The position numbers and the translations under genes are program-made. A stretch of 64,000 bases of DNA from an uncultured Prevotellaceae bacterium (GTDB lineage: Bacteria > Bacteroidota > Bacteroidia > Bacteroidales > Bacteroidaceae), in NCBI GenBank assembly GCA_900318885.1, contig ONMN01000004.1, forward strand, positions 29,577 to 93,576, in the 5' to 3' direction. The notes below the pieces were generated by a model. That model searched no databases. It had not been told where the DNA came from and saw only the letters and a list, made by a program, of their open reading frames with translations. Of the stretch, positions 7,680 to 16,133 are shown one piece after another. The stretch's first letter is position 1. The number at the start of each line of letters is the position of its first letter.

Positions 7680-8963
7680 TTACTGATAGAAGGCGGTGAT
7701 AGCCATTGGCATACCGGTAGCGGTGATGGTGATCTCCTTCTCGGTCTTGCCGTTGCTCCACTGCTTGAACACCTTGTGGCCTTCGGCAGAGCCTTCAACA
7801 GCCTTCAGGGTAATCAGCGCGTTAGGAGCGAACTCCAGGGCCTTCGGATAATCCTGACCGTTCACCTGTACCTTAGCACCCTCATCGGCACCGTCGAGGG
7901 TTACAACCAACTTAGAGTTCTCGTAGTCACCATTGATGACGTTCTCAGCAATAGAGCCATCGCTCATCACGAATGCGCTGGGGAGCGGATTCATAATGCG
8001 GGTTCCCTGGATAGACTGAATCTGGAAGATCACATCCTGAGCGTCCTCATCCGAACCGAACTGAGTCTTAACAAAAGACTGGTTGTTTTCAGAATCCACA
8101 CCATACTGGAGGTTTCCAGGTATTGTGGCCATCATACGGGTACCAACACCCCAAGCGTCAGAGGGACAGAACTCTACACGAGGCATTTCAGGCACGGTGA
8201 AGTTGCCGTTAGGCAGGTAGTTCACCTTAGCATTGCCGTGATACTTGTTGGCATAACCCTGAGCGATGTAGAGACCACGCAGGATGTCAACATGCAGCTT
8301 CACGAGCTTCTGCTGACGGAGGCGACCATCCCACTTGGTGTACCACTCCAAGGCGGTGTCGAACGGAGTAGAGTCGTGGGCATCGGTAGGAGCAGAGATA
8401 GCGTCGCAAGGAATCAGGTTCTTATTCTGTACGCTGATAATGCCGTCGGCAATATCATGGGCCATGTCAGTATGGAAACCATCGTACAGAGAGAGCTTCT
8501 GCTTGTCCTCATCGAGGCTGTCCTCATTCTCCATGTCACCGAAGAAGAGGTTACTCTTCAAATCCTCTGCGTAGCTCTTCAGGATTGCCTCTACTGCAAC
8601 CGTTGACATGGGGTAGTCACCACCAGGCTTGCCGTCTGTACCAAAGACAGTCTCAACGTAGTTGTCGATGTTGTCCTTGTAACGGTTCCATGTCAGCTTC
8701 GCAATCAGGGTACGCTCCTTCAGGAAGCCAATCTTGTTTTCAACGGGTGTACCAACCTTCTTACGGCGAGTAGTACCACCCTTACGAACCAACAGGTGAT
8801 CAGTCTTTTTGAACTGTACGCCTGAAATCACACTAATACCAAGACGGTCGAGCAGTTCGGGATCCTCGTAAGCGGGGCCCATAATGATCTGCTTACCAAC
8901 TTGCTCGGCTACGTGGGTCAGCGCCTCACGACCGATGAACTCTGGAGCTTTGTTGTCATCCAT
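7680..8963 (-). CDS. Major capsid protein with C-terminal InlB-type repeat domain
   Basis: 427 residues located directly after the protease-scaffold gene and followed by a strong terminator, the usual place of a phage major capsid protein. Residues 1-345 are the presumed capsid fold. Residues about 350-427 form an extra beta domain with the sequence logic of divergent InlB B-repeats or bacterial Ig-like repeats: GAKVQVNGQDY, ALITLKAVEG, GHKVFKQWSNGKTEKEITIT, ending in an ITAFY strand. The W-x-x-G core is visible. Such domains on capsids are commonly exposed and bind glycans or mucus in other phages; that role is inferred here. No cysteine or metal motif was seen. Confidence 0.8.
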   Translation of the reverse strand: MDDNKAPEFIGREALTHVAEQVGKQIIMGPAYEDPELLDRLGISVISGVQFKKTDHLLVRKGGTTRRKKVGTPVENKIGFLKERTLIAKLTWNRYKDNIDNYVETVFGTDGKPGGDYPMSTVAVEAILKSYAEDLKSNLFFGDMENEDSLDEDKQKLSLYDGFHTDMAHDIADGIISVQNKNLIPCDAISAPTDAHDSTPFDTALEWYTKWDGRLRQQKLVKLHVDILRGLYIAQGYANKYHGNAKVNYLPNGNFTVPEMPRVEFCPSDAWGVGTRMMATIPGNLQYGVDSENNQSFVKTQFGSDEDAQDVIFQIQSIQGTRIMNPLPSAFVMSDGSIAENVINGDYENSKLVVTLDGADEGAKVQVNGQDYPKALEFAPNALITLKAVEGSAEGHKVFKQWSNGKTEKEITITATGMPMAITAFYQ

Positions 8964-9001
8964 AATTCTAATGTTTTTAAAGGGTTAATAATTGGAAATG
9001 C

Positions 9002-9598
9002 TTAAACTTGGTGAGCCTTCTTCCATGCCTCACGAATCTCCTTATTCTCCTTTGGAGACTTAGAGTGGTCGTAGGCAGGCATACCACCTTCCTCAGCATC
9101 CGGAGCTTCTGCACCCTGGCCATTGTTGGCAGGAGAGCCACCCTTCTCAGCAGCGGGAGCGGCAGTCATAGCCTCGATCTGGCCCTTCTGGTCGGCGATA
9201 ATCTGATTGGCTTCGTCGAGCTTTGCCTGGAGGTCTTTTGCTTCACCCTCGGCTTTCTCGCGTGCATCCTTCTCCGTCTGGAGAGCTTCAGTGTGCTCAG
9301 TGTTGAGCTTTTCGATGGCCTGGTTGTGCTCCTCATTGAGGTTAGCAATGGCCTGCTCGTGAGCTTCGTTCAGTTCCTTCTCACGGTTAGCGACAGCTTC
9401 CTCACGCTCAGTCTGGGCGTTGTCAACCTGTCCCTGAAGGGTCTGAATCTTTTCCTCAGCAGCAGCCTTTTCAGTGGCATGCTGTTCAAGAGTCTGGTCG
9501 AGTGCGTCGAGCATTTCGGGTACGAAATGTGCGCCTTCCTCGGTCTGTACCAGTTCCTCTACACCGCAAGCGGTGGCAATGTTCTTGTACTCTTTCAT
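9002..9598 (-). CDS. Possible nested scaffold protein (internal start), 198 aa
   Basis: An internal ATG at 9598 (MKEYKNIATACGV) begins exactly at the scaffold part of the fusion. It is preceded by AACCCCAAATAATAACAACA, close to the leader of the gene starting at 1878. This is how lambda-type phages make free scaffold from the 3' half of the protease gene. The nested product is inferred; only the start and its leader are visible. Confidence 0.45.
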   Translation of the reverse strand: MKEYKNIATACGVEELVQTEEGAHFVPEMLDALDQTLEQHATEKAAAEEKIQTLQGQVDNAQTEREEAVANREKELNEAHEQAIANLNEEHNQAIEKLNTEHTEALQTEKDAREKAEGEAKDLQAKLDEANQIIADQKGQIEAMTAAPAAEKGGSPANNGQGAEAPDAEEGGMPAYDHSKSPKENKEIREAWKKAHQV

Positions 9599-10615
9599 AC
9601 TGTTGTTATTATTTGGGGTTAAAGAATTAGCATTAGCGGCTGGTGCGGGGTCATCCTCTGGCACGTCATCCTCCGGAGCCACCGGCTTTACACGAGTGAT
9701 AGGCTCGGCAGAACCGTTAGCCACCTCAAAGGCACGGGTAATCACCTCACCCAGCGTCATTTGTCCGTCACACAGAATGCCAGTCACCTTATCAGCCTCG
9801 AACAGCTTACCATGGATGTGCTCTTCCTTAGCAGCAGGGAAGGCAGCCTGAATGTCCTTACGGAACTGTACGCCATCCTCCTTCAACTCTTCGATAAGAA
9901 CCTTATCATTCTTCGGGTCATCGGCGAGGTCACGATACCATTTGTTTTTGTCATAGGACTCAGGATCGTAGAGCTCATGGAAAGTCTCATTGGTGTACTT
10001 GTTTGTAGTACCATTCTTCTCGGTGTAGAACACAGCCATCACACCGATAGAGCCAAACAAATCTTTGGGGTGCATGTAGTACACTTCATCACAGACAGAA
10101 GCGAGATACATAGCTGCTGATGCACAAAGGCCGTCAACGAAGGCATACACCTTCTGACCACGCTCATGGGCATACTCGATAGCCTGTTTAAAATCATTGA
10201 TAGCCCAAGCGGAACCACCAGGCGAATTAATGACAAAGACATGTGCCTTGCAGAACTCGTTATTAGCAGCCTCCATGAGCCAGTCGCGCAGATCCATAGA
10301 GCCATAAGAACAGGCACCACCTTCGCGAGTGATAGGGCCAGCCACCGGCATGACATTGACAAAAGGCGCATCCATGTCCTCCATCCACCAGCGCGACTCT
10401 ACCTTGCCTTGCTCCGTAACCTGATACTCCTTGATTTCAGGAGCGGCATCCTCGGCAGACTTGATGAGTTGCATGGCGTATGGCTTTTTCTTTTTGTCAA
10501 ACTCCAAACCGATATGACCATTCAAATTTTGCTCCCACATTGTGCGAGAACCATGAACATACTCAGGCATGATCATCCACTTCTTCGTTGACAATATTTC
10601 CAGTAATCCGTTCAT
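9002..10615 (-). CDS. Prohead maturation protease (S49/SppA-like) fused to scaffold
   Basis: 537 residues in two parts. Residues 80-300 are a SppA-type serine peptidase: NSPGGSAWA (130-138, oxyanion region), then GLCASAAMYLAS with the nucleophile Ser166, then FGSIGVMAVF. Residues 335-510 are an almost uninterrupted Glu/Ala/Lys/Gln coiled coil typical of a scaffold, ending in a Gly/Pro-rich segment and a basic helix. Protease-scaffold fusions (as in lambda C/Nu3) direct capsid assembly and are cleaved during maturation. The gene lies immediately upstream of the capsid gene and downstream of the degenerate late promoter L3. Confidence 0.88.
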   Translation of the reverse strand: MNGLLEILSTKKWMIMPEYVHGSRTMWEQNLNGHIGLEFDKKKKPYAMQLIKSAEDAAPEIKEYQVTEQGKVESRWWMEDMDAPFVNVMPVAGPITREGGACSYGSMDLRDWLMEAANNEFCKAHVFVINSPGGSAWAINDFKQAIEYAHERGQKVYAFVDGLCASAAMYLASVCDEVYYMHPKDLFGSIGVMAVFYTEKNGTTNKYTNETFHELYDPESYDKNKWYRDLADDPKNDKVLIEELKEDGVQFRKDIQAAFPAAKEEHIHGKLFEADKVTGILCDGQMTLGEVITRAFEVANGSAEPITRVKPVAPEDDVPEDDPAPAANANSLTPNNNNSMKEYKNIATACGVEELVQTEEGAHFVPEMLDALDQTLEQHATEKAAAEEKIQTLQGQVDNAQTEREEAVANREKELNEAHEQAIANLNEEHNQAIEKLNTEHTEALQTEKDAREKAEGEAKDLQAKLDEANQIIADQKGQIEAMTAAPAAEKGGSPANNGQGAEAPDAEEGGMPAYDHSKSPKENKEIREAWKKAHQV

Positions 10616-10647
10616 ACTTTTTCGCTTTTAGTTTAAAAATTCTATCG

Positions 10648-10684
10648 CAAAAGTAATGAAACGTGCGGGCGAGGTCGTGATGTG
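10648..10684 (-). promoter_or_regulatory. Degenerate late promoter L3
   Basis: The -7 element TACTTTTG is good, and TCACG begins exactly 25 nt upstream of it, as in the other late promoters, but the preceding TTTG is replaced by CACA. It lies 33 nt upstream of the protease-scaffold ATG. Confidence 0.45.
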
Positions 10685-10725
10685 GTTTTCCTTAGTATAT
10701 TAGGGTTTTAGGACGTTTTAGGGCA

Positions 10726-10764
10726 TAAAAAAGCCCCGACAGCGTTTCACAACGTCATCGGGGA
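10726..10764 (-). terminator. Intrinsic terminator after the 163-aa virion protein
   Basis: CCCCGA (10734-10739) pairs with TCGGGG (10758-10763), with an inner CGTT/AACG extension. On the minus strand it is followed by GCTTTTTTATG. The stretch 10765-10829, down to the stop of the gene at 10830, shows nothing else. Confidence 0.82.
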
Positions 10765-10829
10765 TGGAACAATTACTGTTATTTACGTGGTTAGATTCAA
10801 TATACCTTATTATATATATATAGGCCGGT

Positions 10830-11321
10830 TTAATTGGTTGGTGATGCCAGACGGATGAGAGCCGACATAGACTGCAACTTGATTTTCAGAGTGGTCACAC
10901 TGTTATTACTCTGCGTCTCATCGATGGTGGCCATCGACGCATTAGGCAGGGCGTAGGACAAATCCTTAGCGCCATTATTGCGGGTATAGACCACATTAAA
11001 ATCCTTGCCGTTCAATGCTTCAATAGCCGATTCTACCTGCTGTCGAGCCAGTTGCACAGCGGCCTGCAAGTCATGCGTATAGACGTTTCCAGAGGCTTGG
11101 CGGGCATTCTGTACCTTCAGCGTCGGCACATCACGCATCGGCACGTCATCACCCAGCGGCAATGTCAGCGTCAGTACCGGATCGCCCGTAAAGAGATTGC
11201 TGTTAATGAATTGCACGCTGTTCACTTGGGCAGGAACAGGCATGCTGCACTGCGAGGCCAGATAGACATCCACGCGCACGATGTCATCCTGGCGAAGTTC
11301 CAAACATAAATTCTCGTTCAT
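10830..11321 (-). CDS. Virion-type protein, paralogue of the 183-aa protein, 163 aa
   Basis: The start is taken as ATG at 11321 (MNENLCLELRQDD); 20 further in-frame upstream codons would run through the leader and are less likely. The C-terminal portion (ALNGKDFNVVYTRNNG ... NSVTTLKIKLQSMSAL) parallels that of the 7050-7601 protein, so the two probably share a fold such as tail tube or decoration protein. A strong terminator follows and a partial late-promoter-like TTTGTCAC box (11375-11382) precedes it. Function is inferred from position and paralogy. Confidence 0.65.
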   Translation of the reverse strand: MNENLCLELRQDDIVRVDVYLASQCSMPVPAQVNSVQFINSNLFTGDPVLTLTLPLGDDVPMRDVPTLKVQNARQASGNVYTHDLQAAVQLARQQVESAIEALNGKDFNVVYTRNNGAKDLSYALPNASMATIDETQSNNSVTTLKIKLQSMSALIRLASPTN

Positions 11322-11350
11322 AATCTTATCTTTTTTGATGGTTATTACTC

Positions 11351-11382
11351 TAACGTTAGTGGTGTGACAGGGGTGTGACAAA
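11351..11382 (-). promoter_or_regulatory. Possible degenerate late promoter upstream of the 163-aa virion gene
   Basis: Minus strand TTTTTTGTCACACC is present with a second GTCACACC ten bases on, but there is no TAnnTTTG at 25 nt. The nearest -7 candidate is TAACGTTA at a spacing of 20. Weak; listed because the TTTGTCAC box is otherwise restricted to the late promoters. Confidence 0.3.
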
Positions 11383-11446
11383 AAAACATAGAAAATACCT
11401 CATTATTTAACATCTTTTCGCAGTCGATTTTGACCTTTTTTACAAT

Positions 11447-12178
11447 TTACTCGTATTTCGGTAATCCACCCCTTAATTCGTACTCATCCACTCGCGTAAT
11501 CTCAGCATCGCCTATCACGTCGGCTTCATTAGCCATACGCTTACCTTCCTTACGCCAGCGGAATATCTGACGACGCAGGTGTTCACGCTCTTTGTTATCA
11601 TGCGACACCGGAATATCCCACTTCATAAAGAAACGCTCCAGGATCTCTACATCCGTGCGATCGATGCGCTGCTCACGGCACCAGTCACGCTGTCGCGCTT
11701 CAAAGTAAAGGTATTCTCGGATGAACCTCTGTCTAAAAATTCTACGAAGCTGGTTGGCAGCCGAAGTATCGAGTGTATGCGAGCTGCTGACCAGTTCTAT
11801 ACGACCATCCACATATATCTCCCTGGGCAGGGCGATGCACAGAAACTCGTAAGCCTCGCGACGGGTCTTGTTAGGCAGACGCTCCAACGTACACACCTCG
11901 GCGTATGTCAGGTAATCCTTCGGGTCGCGCTGGATAATCGGTTTGCCACCTTCAGGCAGACGACCACGCAACATGTTATTCCAGGCAGACTGAGAATAGC
12001 AGCAGGCACGACGCTGTTGTGTCTCAGGCACGATGCGAAGGCTATGCACCATCACAGCATATTCATCAGAACATTGCGACAGTTGGATAGGAGTCTGTTT
12101 TGAGATTGAGTTTCCATTACCATCGGCACGCATAAAGCTACCGACATACTTAGATACACGCAGATAGATCTTAGGCAT
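11447..12178 (-). CDS. Hypothetical basic protein, 243 aa
   Basis: 243 residues starting MPKIYLRVSKYVGSFMRADG. The C-terminal half is rich in Arg/Lys and aromatic residues (LRRIFRQRFIREYLYFEARQRDW, REHLRRQIFRWRKEGKR), suggesting nucleic-acid binding or a helical virion connector. It is the last gene of the leftward 21.1-11.4 kb operon and is separated from the virion block by about 125 nt. I do not recognise the family. Its position between nucleotide-metabolism genes and virion genes does not decide which group it belongs to. Confidence 0.6.
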   Translation of the reverse strand: MPKIYLRVSKYVGSFMRADGNGNSISKQTPIQLSQCSDEYAVMVHSLRIVPETQQRRACCYSQSAWNNMLRGRLPEGGKPIIQRDPKDYLTYAEVCTLERLPNKTRREAYEFLCIALPREIYVDGRIELVSSSHTLDTSAANQLRRIFRQRFIREYLYFEARQRDWCREQRIDRTDVEILERFFMKWDIPVSHDNKEREHLRRQIFRWRKEGKRMANEADVIGDAEITRVDEYELRGGLPKYE

Positions 12179-12188
12179 AGTGATTTTC

Positions 12189-12512
12189 TTACTTACTATA
12201 GTCTTTATTCAGGTTTTCAATTTTCCAAAATTCAGCAAAGGCACTTTCGAGCTTTGCACCACGAGAGTAGTCCCACATGGGGAGTTTCAGGATAGCATCA
12301 CAACCATGCAGCTTACAGATATCAATAAGCATCTGGAGTTGGTAGGGCAGGCGACGAAAGAGCCAGTTCCACCATCCCCACATCTTCAACGGATTAACGG
12401 GACGGTGGCCCAAGCCTATCAGATTCTTCTCAGCCCTCGCAAACTGCGATTCTACCCATTCAGGATCACAGCCGGTTATCGGCCCAGAGATATACACTTT
12501 CTTCGATGTCAT
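12189..12512 (-). CDS. DUF4406 protein (nucleoside deoxyribosyltransferase-like)
   Basis: 107 residues with the DUF4406 signature: KVYISGPITG at the N-terminus, a GHRPVNP segment, and a C-terminal ICKLHGCDAILKLPMWDYSRGAKLESAFAE. The family is related to nucleoside 2-deoxyribosyltransferases (Rossmann-like, catalytic Glu in the ..ARLE.. helix) and is common in phages near nucleotide-metabolism genes. Here it abuts the dUTPase gene, sharing one nucleotide, so a role in nucleotide salvage or modification is likely. The substrate is unknown. Confidence 0.8.
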   Translation of the reverse strand: MTSKKVYISGPITGCDPEWVESQFARAEKNLIGLGHRPVNPLKMWGWWNWLFRRLPYQLQMLIDICKLHGCDAILKLPMWDYSRGAKLESAFAEFWKIENLNKDYSK

Positions 12513-12946
12513 TACTTCACACCAGTATGTCCGTAACCACCTTCACCACGTTCTGTCTCATCGAGGACATCAACGGGAATAAACTCTGCATGCTCATGGC
12601 GGGCAATGACCATCTGGGCAATACGCTCACCATCCTCAATAATAAATGGCTCATCACTGAGATTAATCAGTATAACGCCCACGTCACCACGATAATCGGC
12701 ATCCACAGTACCAGGTGCATTCAGCACCGTTATACCCTTCTTCAGGGCCAGTCCACTACGCGGACGTACCTGTGCCTCGTAACCGACAGGCAAAGCAATA
12801 TGCAATCCCGTTTGTACCAAACGACGCTCCATAGGTTTGAGCACTATCGGCTCATCGATGTTTGCACGCAGATCCATACCAGCTGACAACTCAGTGGCAT
12901 AAGCGGGTAGGGGATGGTGCGACTTGTTTACAATCTTAATCTTCAT
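12512..12946 (-). CDS. dut: dUTP diphosphatase (trimeric dUTPase)
   Basis: 144 residues, standard size. All five dUTPase motifs are visible in order: AGMDLRA (I), [12 protein letters not shown] (II), [17 protein letters not shown] (III, with the catalytic Asp), ERIAQMVI (IV) and [10 protein letters not shown] (V). The enzyme hydrolyses dUTP to dUMP, limiting uracil incorporation and supplying the ThyX encoded 6 kb upstream in the same transcription direction. The start overlaps the upstream stop by 4 nt. Confidence 0.96.
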   Translation of the reverse strand: MKIKIVNKSHHPLPAYATELSAGMDLRANIDEPIVLKPMERRLVQTGLHIALPVGYEAQVRPRSGLALKKGITVLNAPGTVDADYRGDVGVILINLSDEPFIIEDGERIAQMVIARHEHAEFIPVDVLDETERGEGGYGHTGVK

Positions 12947-13335
12947 ATATTCAATTCTTTTAATTTTTGTTCTGCTTCCATTTGTTCTACTTCGTATGGG
13001 TCGATAAGGTCAGAAAGGGCAACCAGGCGAATACGACCACCACCGGCATTACATACCAGGACTTTGTGCTCCAAATCTATCTGCAACACACACGGCTCAT
13101 CAGACATCATCTTCCGAACCATGTCTGCTGCCTTATTCATATCCATTACCACCTTCGATTTCCTTTTTAATAAATCAGATAAGACCCATCTTCTCGGATG
13201 CCTCTGAATATCCAGAATTTCTTTCCGGACTTCATTACAAACCCAGACGATTTGCTCCCTCGTAAACCCATGCTCTGATGCGACCTGAGCATAGCGTTTG
13301 AAACCATCCATTATCAGATTCACCTTCGACACCAC
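12943..13335 (-). CDS. Hypothetical protein, 130 aa
   Basis: 130 residues starting [17 protein letters not shown], mostly helical in the first half with a beta-rich segment near residues 85-105 ([26 protein letters not shown]). It overlaps the neighbours by 4 nt downstream and 1 nt upstream, so it belongs to the same translationally coupled run. No family recognised. Confidence 0.65.
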   Translation of the reverse strand: MVSKVNLIMDGFKRYAQVASEHGFTREQIVWVCNEVRKEILDIQRHPRRWVLSDLLKRKSKVVMDMNKAADMVRKMMSDEPCVLQIDLEHKVLVCNAGGGRIRLVALSDLIDPYEVEQMEAEQKLKELNI

Positions 13336-13622
13336 TATTCTTTTGAGTCCTGTTCGGCGATTTGTTCTTTCGCCTTCTTAAATTCCTTCATCATATCAAT
13401 CACCATAGCATTCAGAGCGGCTTCTACGCCCGTCATCATATAGGAGATAGAGCCAACCATCGTTATCAAGTGATTCAGCCGTTCGTACTCAGGTTCAGTT
13501 TTCTTATACTTCTGCTGGCACACTTGCATATTCTTCAATGTCTGTGCAATAATGCTCTGCGTCATCGGCAATTCTTTCGCTGCCATCGAGAGCGACACAC
13601 CCCAAAGCGATTCTTCTACCAT
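13335..13622 (-). CDS. Hypothetical helical protein, 95 aa
   Basis: 95 residues, nearly all helical, with a charged C-terminus (MKEFKKAKEQIAEQDSKE). One of three consecutive small helical genes (13335-14287) of similar size with tight spacing, which may have arisen by divergence or encode subunits of one complex; I see no clear sequence similarity among them. Function unknown. Confidence 0.65.
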   Translation of the reverse strand: MVEESLWGVSLSMAAKELPMTQSIIAQTLKNMQVCQQKYKKTEPEYERLNHLITMVGSISYMMTGVEAALNAMVIDMMKEFKKAKEQIAEQDSKE

Positions 13623-13623
13623 A

Positions 13624-13956
13624 CTATTCTTTTCCTTCCATTTTGTTACGCATCAGGATTTGAAGTGCTTCGTCACCTCGGCCCATCTTATTCATCAACA
13701 GTGCCACGTTCGTATCGAAGTCGCGACTCTGCACTATCAGGAGGGCAATCAATGCCAGGTGCTTCAACTGATTCGACTGGATAGCCGTAATCTCGATCAC
13801 CTTATCCAACATACCCTTCTCAGTCCAACCACGTTCACGAAGCTGTGGAAGGTTCTGCATAAACTTATCCGATGCCATAATCATATTCACCAGATACTCC
13901 AGGAGTCCACGCTTATCCTTCAACAAATTCGCTATGTCAACATTCATATTTGCCAT
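13624..13956 (-). CDS. Hypothetical helical protein, 110 aa
   Basis: The start is set at ATG 13956 (MANMNVDIANLLKD), one base after the stop of the upstream gene; a longer in-frame extension overlaps that gene and is rejected. The protein is all-helical with hydrophobic heptads (LKHLALIALLIVQSRDF) but no clear membrane span. No family recognised. Confidence 0.65.
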   Translation of the reverse strand: MANMNVDIANLLKDKRGLLEYLVNMIMASDKFMQNLPQLRERGWTEKGMLDKVIEITAIQSNQLKHLALIALLIVQSRDFDTNVALLMNKMGRGDEALQILMRNKMEGKE

Positions 13957-13957
13957 A

Positions 13958-14287
13958 CTAATTAGCATTCTGAGGGGTTTCTTCCTTTGCTGCCTTTTCC
14001 TGTCTGCGAAGTTGTGCTGCACGACTATTACGGGTCTTAAACAACACTTCCTTTGCACGCTCTTTCAATTTCTTAAAGAATGGGAATACATAATGATCCA
14101 TCTTCTCATCAGTCATCCACTGCATACCAACAAAGATCTGCATCAGCATTTCTGCCAGAATTTCTATCGAGAGGTTTGGATCGCAATTATGCTTCTTAAA
14201 CACCTCAGACATTTCAGCCAGGATTGCCGATTTCTCTTTCATGTACTCCTGTTCAGGAGTCAACTGTTCTTTCTTTTCTTCAGCCAT
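13958..14287 (-). CDS. Hypothetical charged helical protein, 109 aa
   Basis: 109 residues, strongly charged at both ends (MAEEKKEQLTPEQEYMKEKS at the start; a basic stretch RAAQLRRQEKAAKEE at the end). The centre is amphipathic helix. It lies in the run of small coupled genes and shows no motif that I can name. Confidence 0.65.
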   Translation of the reverse strand: MAEEKKEQLTPEQEYMKEKSAILAEMSEVFKKHNCDPNLSIEILAEMLMQIFVGMQWMTDEKMDHYVFPFFKKLKERAKEVLFKTRNSRAAQLRRQEKAAKEETPQNAN

Positions 14288-14291
14288 AATC

Positions 14292-14535
14292 TTATTTTAA
14301 TATCAGTTGCAAAGCGAATCGGGCATTACCAGCATCGCCTACGCGAACTACTTCATTATATACCTGTTCAAGACTACGAGGATTCACCTCTTTAAACTTA
14401 TTCATTTCAGGAATAGTCAATTTATGACCTGCCAGCGTCGCTATCTTAAACAACATGGCGGTACGACTCAAACCGTTTCCTCTGAAGGGCGATTTTACCC
14501 CCCCCCTGTTTCACTCCAACATTAGACCTATTCAT
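14292..14535 (-). pseudogene. Small gene frameshifted at a 9-G tract (80 aa when in frame)
   Basis: The ATG at 14535 overlaps the upstream stop as ATGA, which marks a genuine coupled gene. After codon 10 the coding strand has nine consecutive G (plus-strand C tract about 14508-14516). Read as given, the frame closes after 29 codons; with one G fewer it continues to the TAA at 14292 for 80 residues, including SRTAMLFKIATLAGHKLT. The product is unknown. The tract may be a phase-variable switch, or a sequencing or assembly error. Confidence 0.6.
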
Positions 14536-14897
14536 TGTGACATTCCTTTATAATTCAATATCGGATTATACAACACATCACAAAACCAGACATCGCCATT
14601 GGCACGAACGCACATTCTACAATTTTCCAAATACGGCTCACTCTCAATAGTAAACTCACCACCATACTTGTTAGTGACTTTCACACCAGGCTTCAGGAAA
14701 TCCAAGAAATCCTTAAAATCATAAGAGGTAAAGATACTGAGTAGGTCACGCTCACCATTCCAATCATAACAGATCAAACCGGTGCCCATACTTTCTGCTA
14801 CGACCTTCGCTTTAGTAGCTATAGCCGAACAATTCCTGAGCGTAATTTTCTGTACGCACACATCAGGAACATGCTTTTTTACATCATTCTTTGTCAT
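14532..14897 (-). CDS. Hypothetical protein, 121 aa
   Basis: 121 residues starting MTKNDVKKHVPDVCVQ. Mixed alpha/beta composition with several Cys (for example NCRMCVRANGDVWFC near the C-terminus), which are spaced unlike a classical zinc finger. The stop overlaps the next start by 4 nt. No family recognised. Confidence 0.65.
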   Translation of the reverse strand: MTKNDVKKHVPDVCVQKITLRNCSAIATKAKVVAESMGTGLICYDWNGERDLLSIFTSYDFKDFLDFLKPGVKVTNKYGGEFTIESEPYLENCRMCVRANGDVWFCDVLYNPILNYKGMSQ

Positions 14898-14901
14898 ACG
14901 T

Positions 14902-15036
14902 TCAATACCAAGTTGAAGTCATTTCACACTGATGCTGATATTCCAGTTCATCCTTAATCAGAGGATAAAACCCAGCAAACTGCTCCATAGGTTCCGGCTC
15001 CTTTTGCTTTACAGGATTAAATTCATTTACCTTCAT
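14902..15036 (-). CDS. Very small hypothetical protein, 44 aa
   Basis: A 44-codon frame from ATG 15036, which overlaps the TGA of the upstream gene (TGATG), to TGA at 14902, 4 nt before the next start. The sequence starts MKVNEFNPVKQKEPEP and ends EMTSTWY. Support comes from the tight coupling at both ends in a run where every other gap is closed the same way. Function unknown. Confidence 0.5.
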   Translation of the reverse strand: MKVNEFNPVKQKEPEPMEQFAGFYPLIKDELEYQHQCEMTSTWY

Positions 15037-15602
15037 CAGTCTATCTTCTGTAAACGTTCATCAATAAATTCGAGATCATCGTCATGGTAGGTCATACCAT
15101 TCTCAGTATTATGCCACATGTTATAATACGATGTGCCAAACTGTACGATAGGCTCATCATCCACCATCACCTCCTCGCCGGTATCAATCACACGGGCCTT
15201 AATCTTCGGCCATTCCTTCTTATGGGCCATGTGATACAACCAATCTTCATGCTTCTGGCGAATGGACTCCGGATTACGATACTTGCATTCGTCACAATGA
15301 TAATGACCCATACCATCACACATACCTGATGCCTCGCCACGCTCAAAATCATCACAGTCGAGGTCAGGATCCACGCCAGTCTTTATGCGCTGATTATCCT
15401 TACCATACGTCGGCTGCTGCATACACATCACCTTTGGTGCCAACTTACTGACACCACCAAAAAATTCGGTCATCATCGGCAACGGCATAGGCTCATTCGA
15501 CATTCGCATTACATTCACCTGTGCGAGCGAATTGCCTTCATCCTCCGTTATCATATCGAGCGCCATATAGACGCGATATCTTTTCTTCTTCTCTTCAGCC
15601 AT
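15036..15602 (-). CDS. Hypothetical protein with Cys/His cluster, 188 aa
   Basis: 188 residues. Around residues 82-107 lies a Cys/His-rich stretch (CDDFERGEASGMCDGMGHYH, then CDEC) that could bind one zinc ion. The N-terminus (KKRYRVYMALDMITEDEGNS) and the C-terminus are acidic and soluble. It follows the Dam-like methylase gene by 37 nt. The family was not recognised. Confidence 0.65.
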   Translation of the reverse strand: MAEEKKKRYRVYMALDMITEDEGNSLAQVNVMRMSNEPMPLPMMTEFFGGVSKLAPKVMCMQQPTYGKDNQRIKTGVDPDLDCDDFERGEASGMCDGMGHYHCDECKYRNPESIRQKHEDWLYHMAHKKEWPKIKARVIDTGEEVMVDDEPIVQFGTSYYNMWHNTENGMTYHDDDLEFIDERLQKID

Positions 15603-15639
15603 ACTTGATATTTATAAATTATCAATGTTTCATTAGATA

Positions 15640-16131
15640 TTACACATTCAACACCACATATTTACCTTCAATCTTACACTGGCGCAAGCGACGGTCACAC
15701 TCATGGCCAAAGGCAACGAGTACAGAGCCAAAGAACGGCGAACCAGTAGAGCCTTCTGGCGTAATGAATTTGATGCGATGACGCATAAAGAGCATCGAGG
15801 CAGCCTTAGTAAAGATGACCTCCTGGAACAGCAAATTATCCACCTGATTCTTCAGCAGCGCAATACCATTGCCATGCTTGGCCAGTTTCTCCACAAACGG
15901 ACGAAGCAAAGGACGGCTATAAGGTGGGTTCATAAACACAACAGCAGTATCGGGCCACGTCTGACTCAATCCATCCTGCTCCTGATTGAACGACAACGGC
16001 GCAATCTCGTATGGAGGTTGCATAGGCGCACACGGATCGAGGTCAAACGGGCCGAGTTCATCAATCACCCAACGAGGGGTGTACCACTCATCGGAACTGA
16101 CTACTGGATTCTGCTGTGTTCTATTTGCCAT
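15640..16131 (-). CDS. Dam-like DNA N6-adenine methyltransferase (phage type)
   Basis: 163 residues matching the short phage Dam family (PF05869 type): SSDEWYTPRWVIDELGPFDLDPCA at the N-terminus and the catalytic FMNPPYSRP (NPPY motif IV) in the centre. The family transfers a methyl group from SAM to adenine N6. The genome also encodes a second, unrelated NPPY methylase at 53363. Methylation may mark phage DNA against host restriction or control replication; the target is unknown. Confidence 0.85.
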   Translation of the reverse strand: MANRTQQNPVVSSDEWYTPRWVIDELGPFDLDPCAPMQPPYEIAPLSFNQEQDGLSQTWPDTAVVFMNPPYSRPLLRPFVEKLAKHGNGIALLKNQVDNLLFQEVIFTKAASMLFMRHRIKFITPEGSTGSPFFGSVLVAFGHECDRRLRQCKIEGKYVVLNV

Positions 16132-16133
16132 GC

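Noticed and set aside
11351-11382. A full late promoter upstream of the 163-aa virion gene
   Set aside because: The TTTGTCAC box is present but no TAnnTTTG occurs at the fixed 25-nt distance, so it was not counted among the late promoters.
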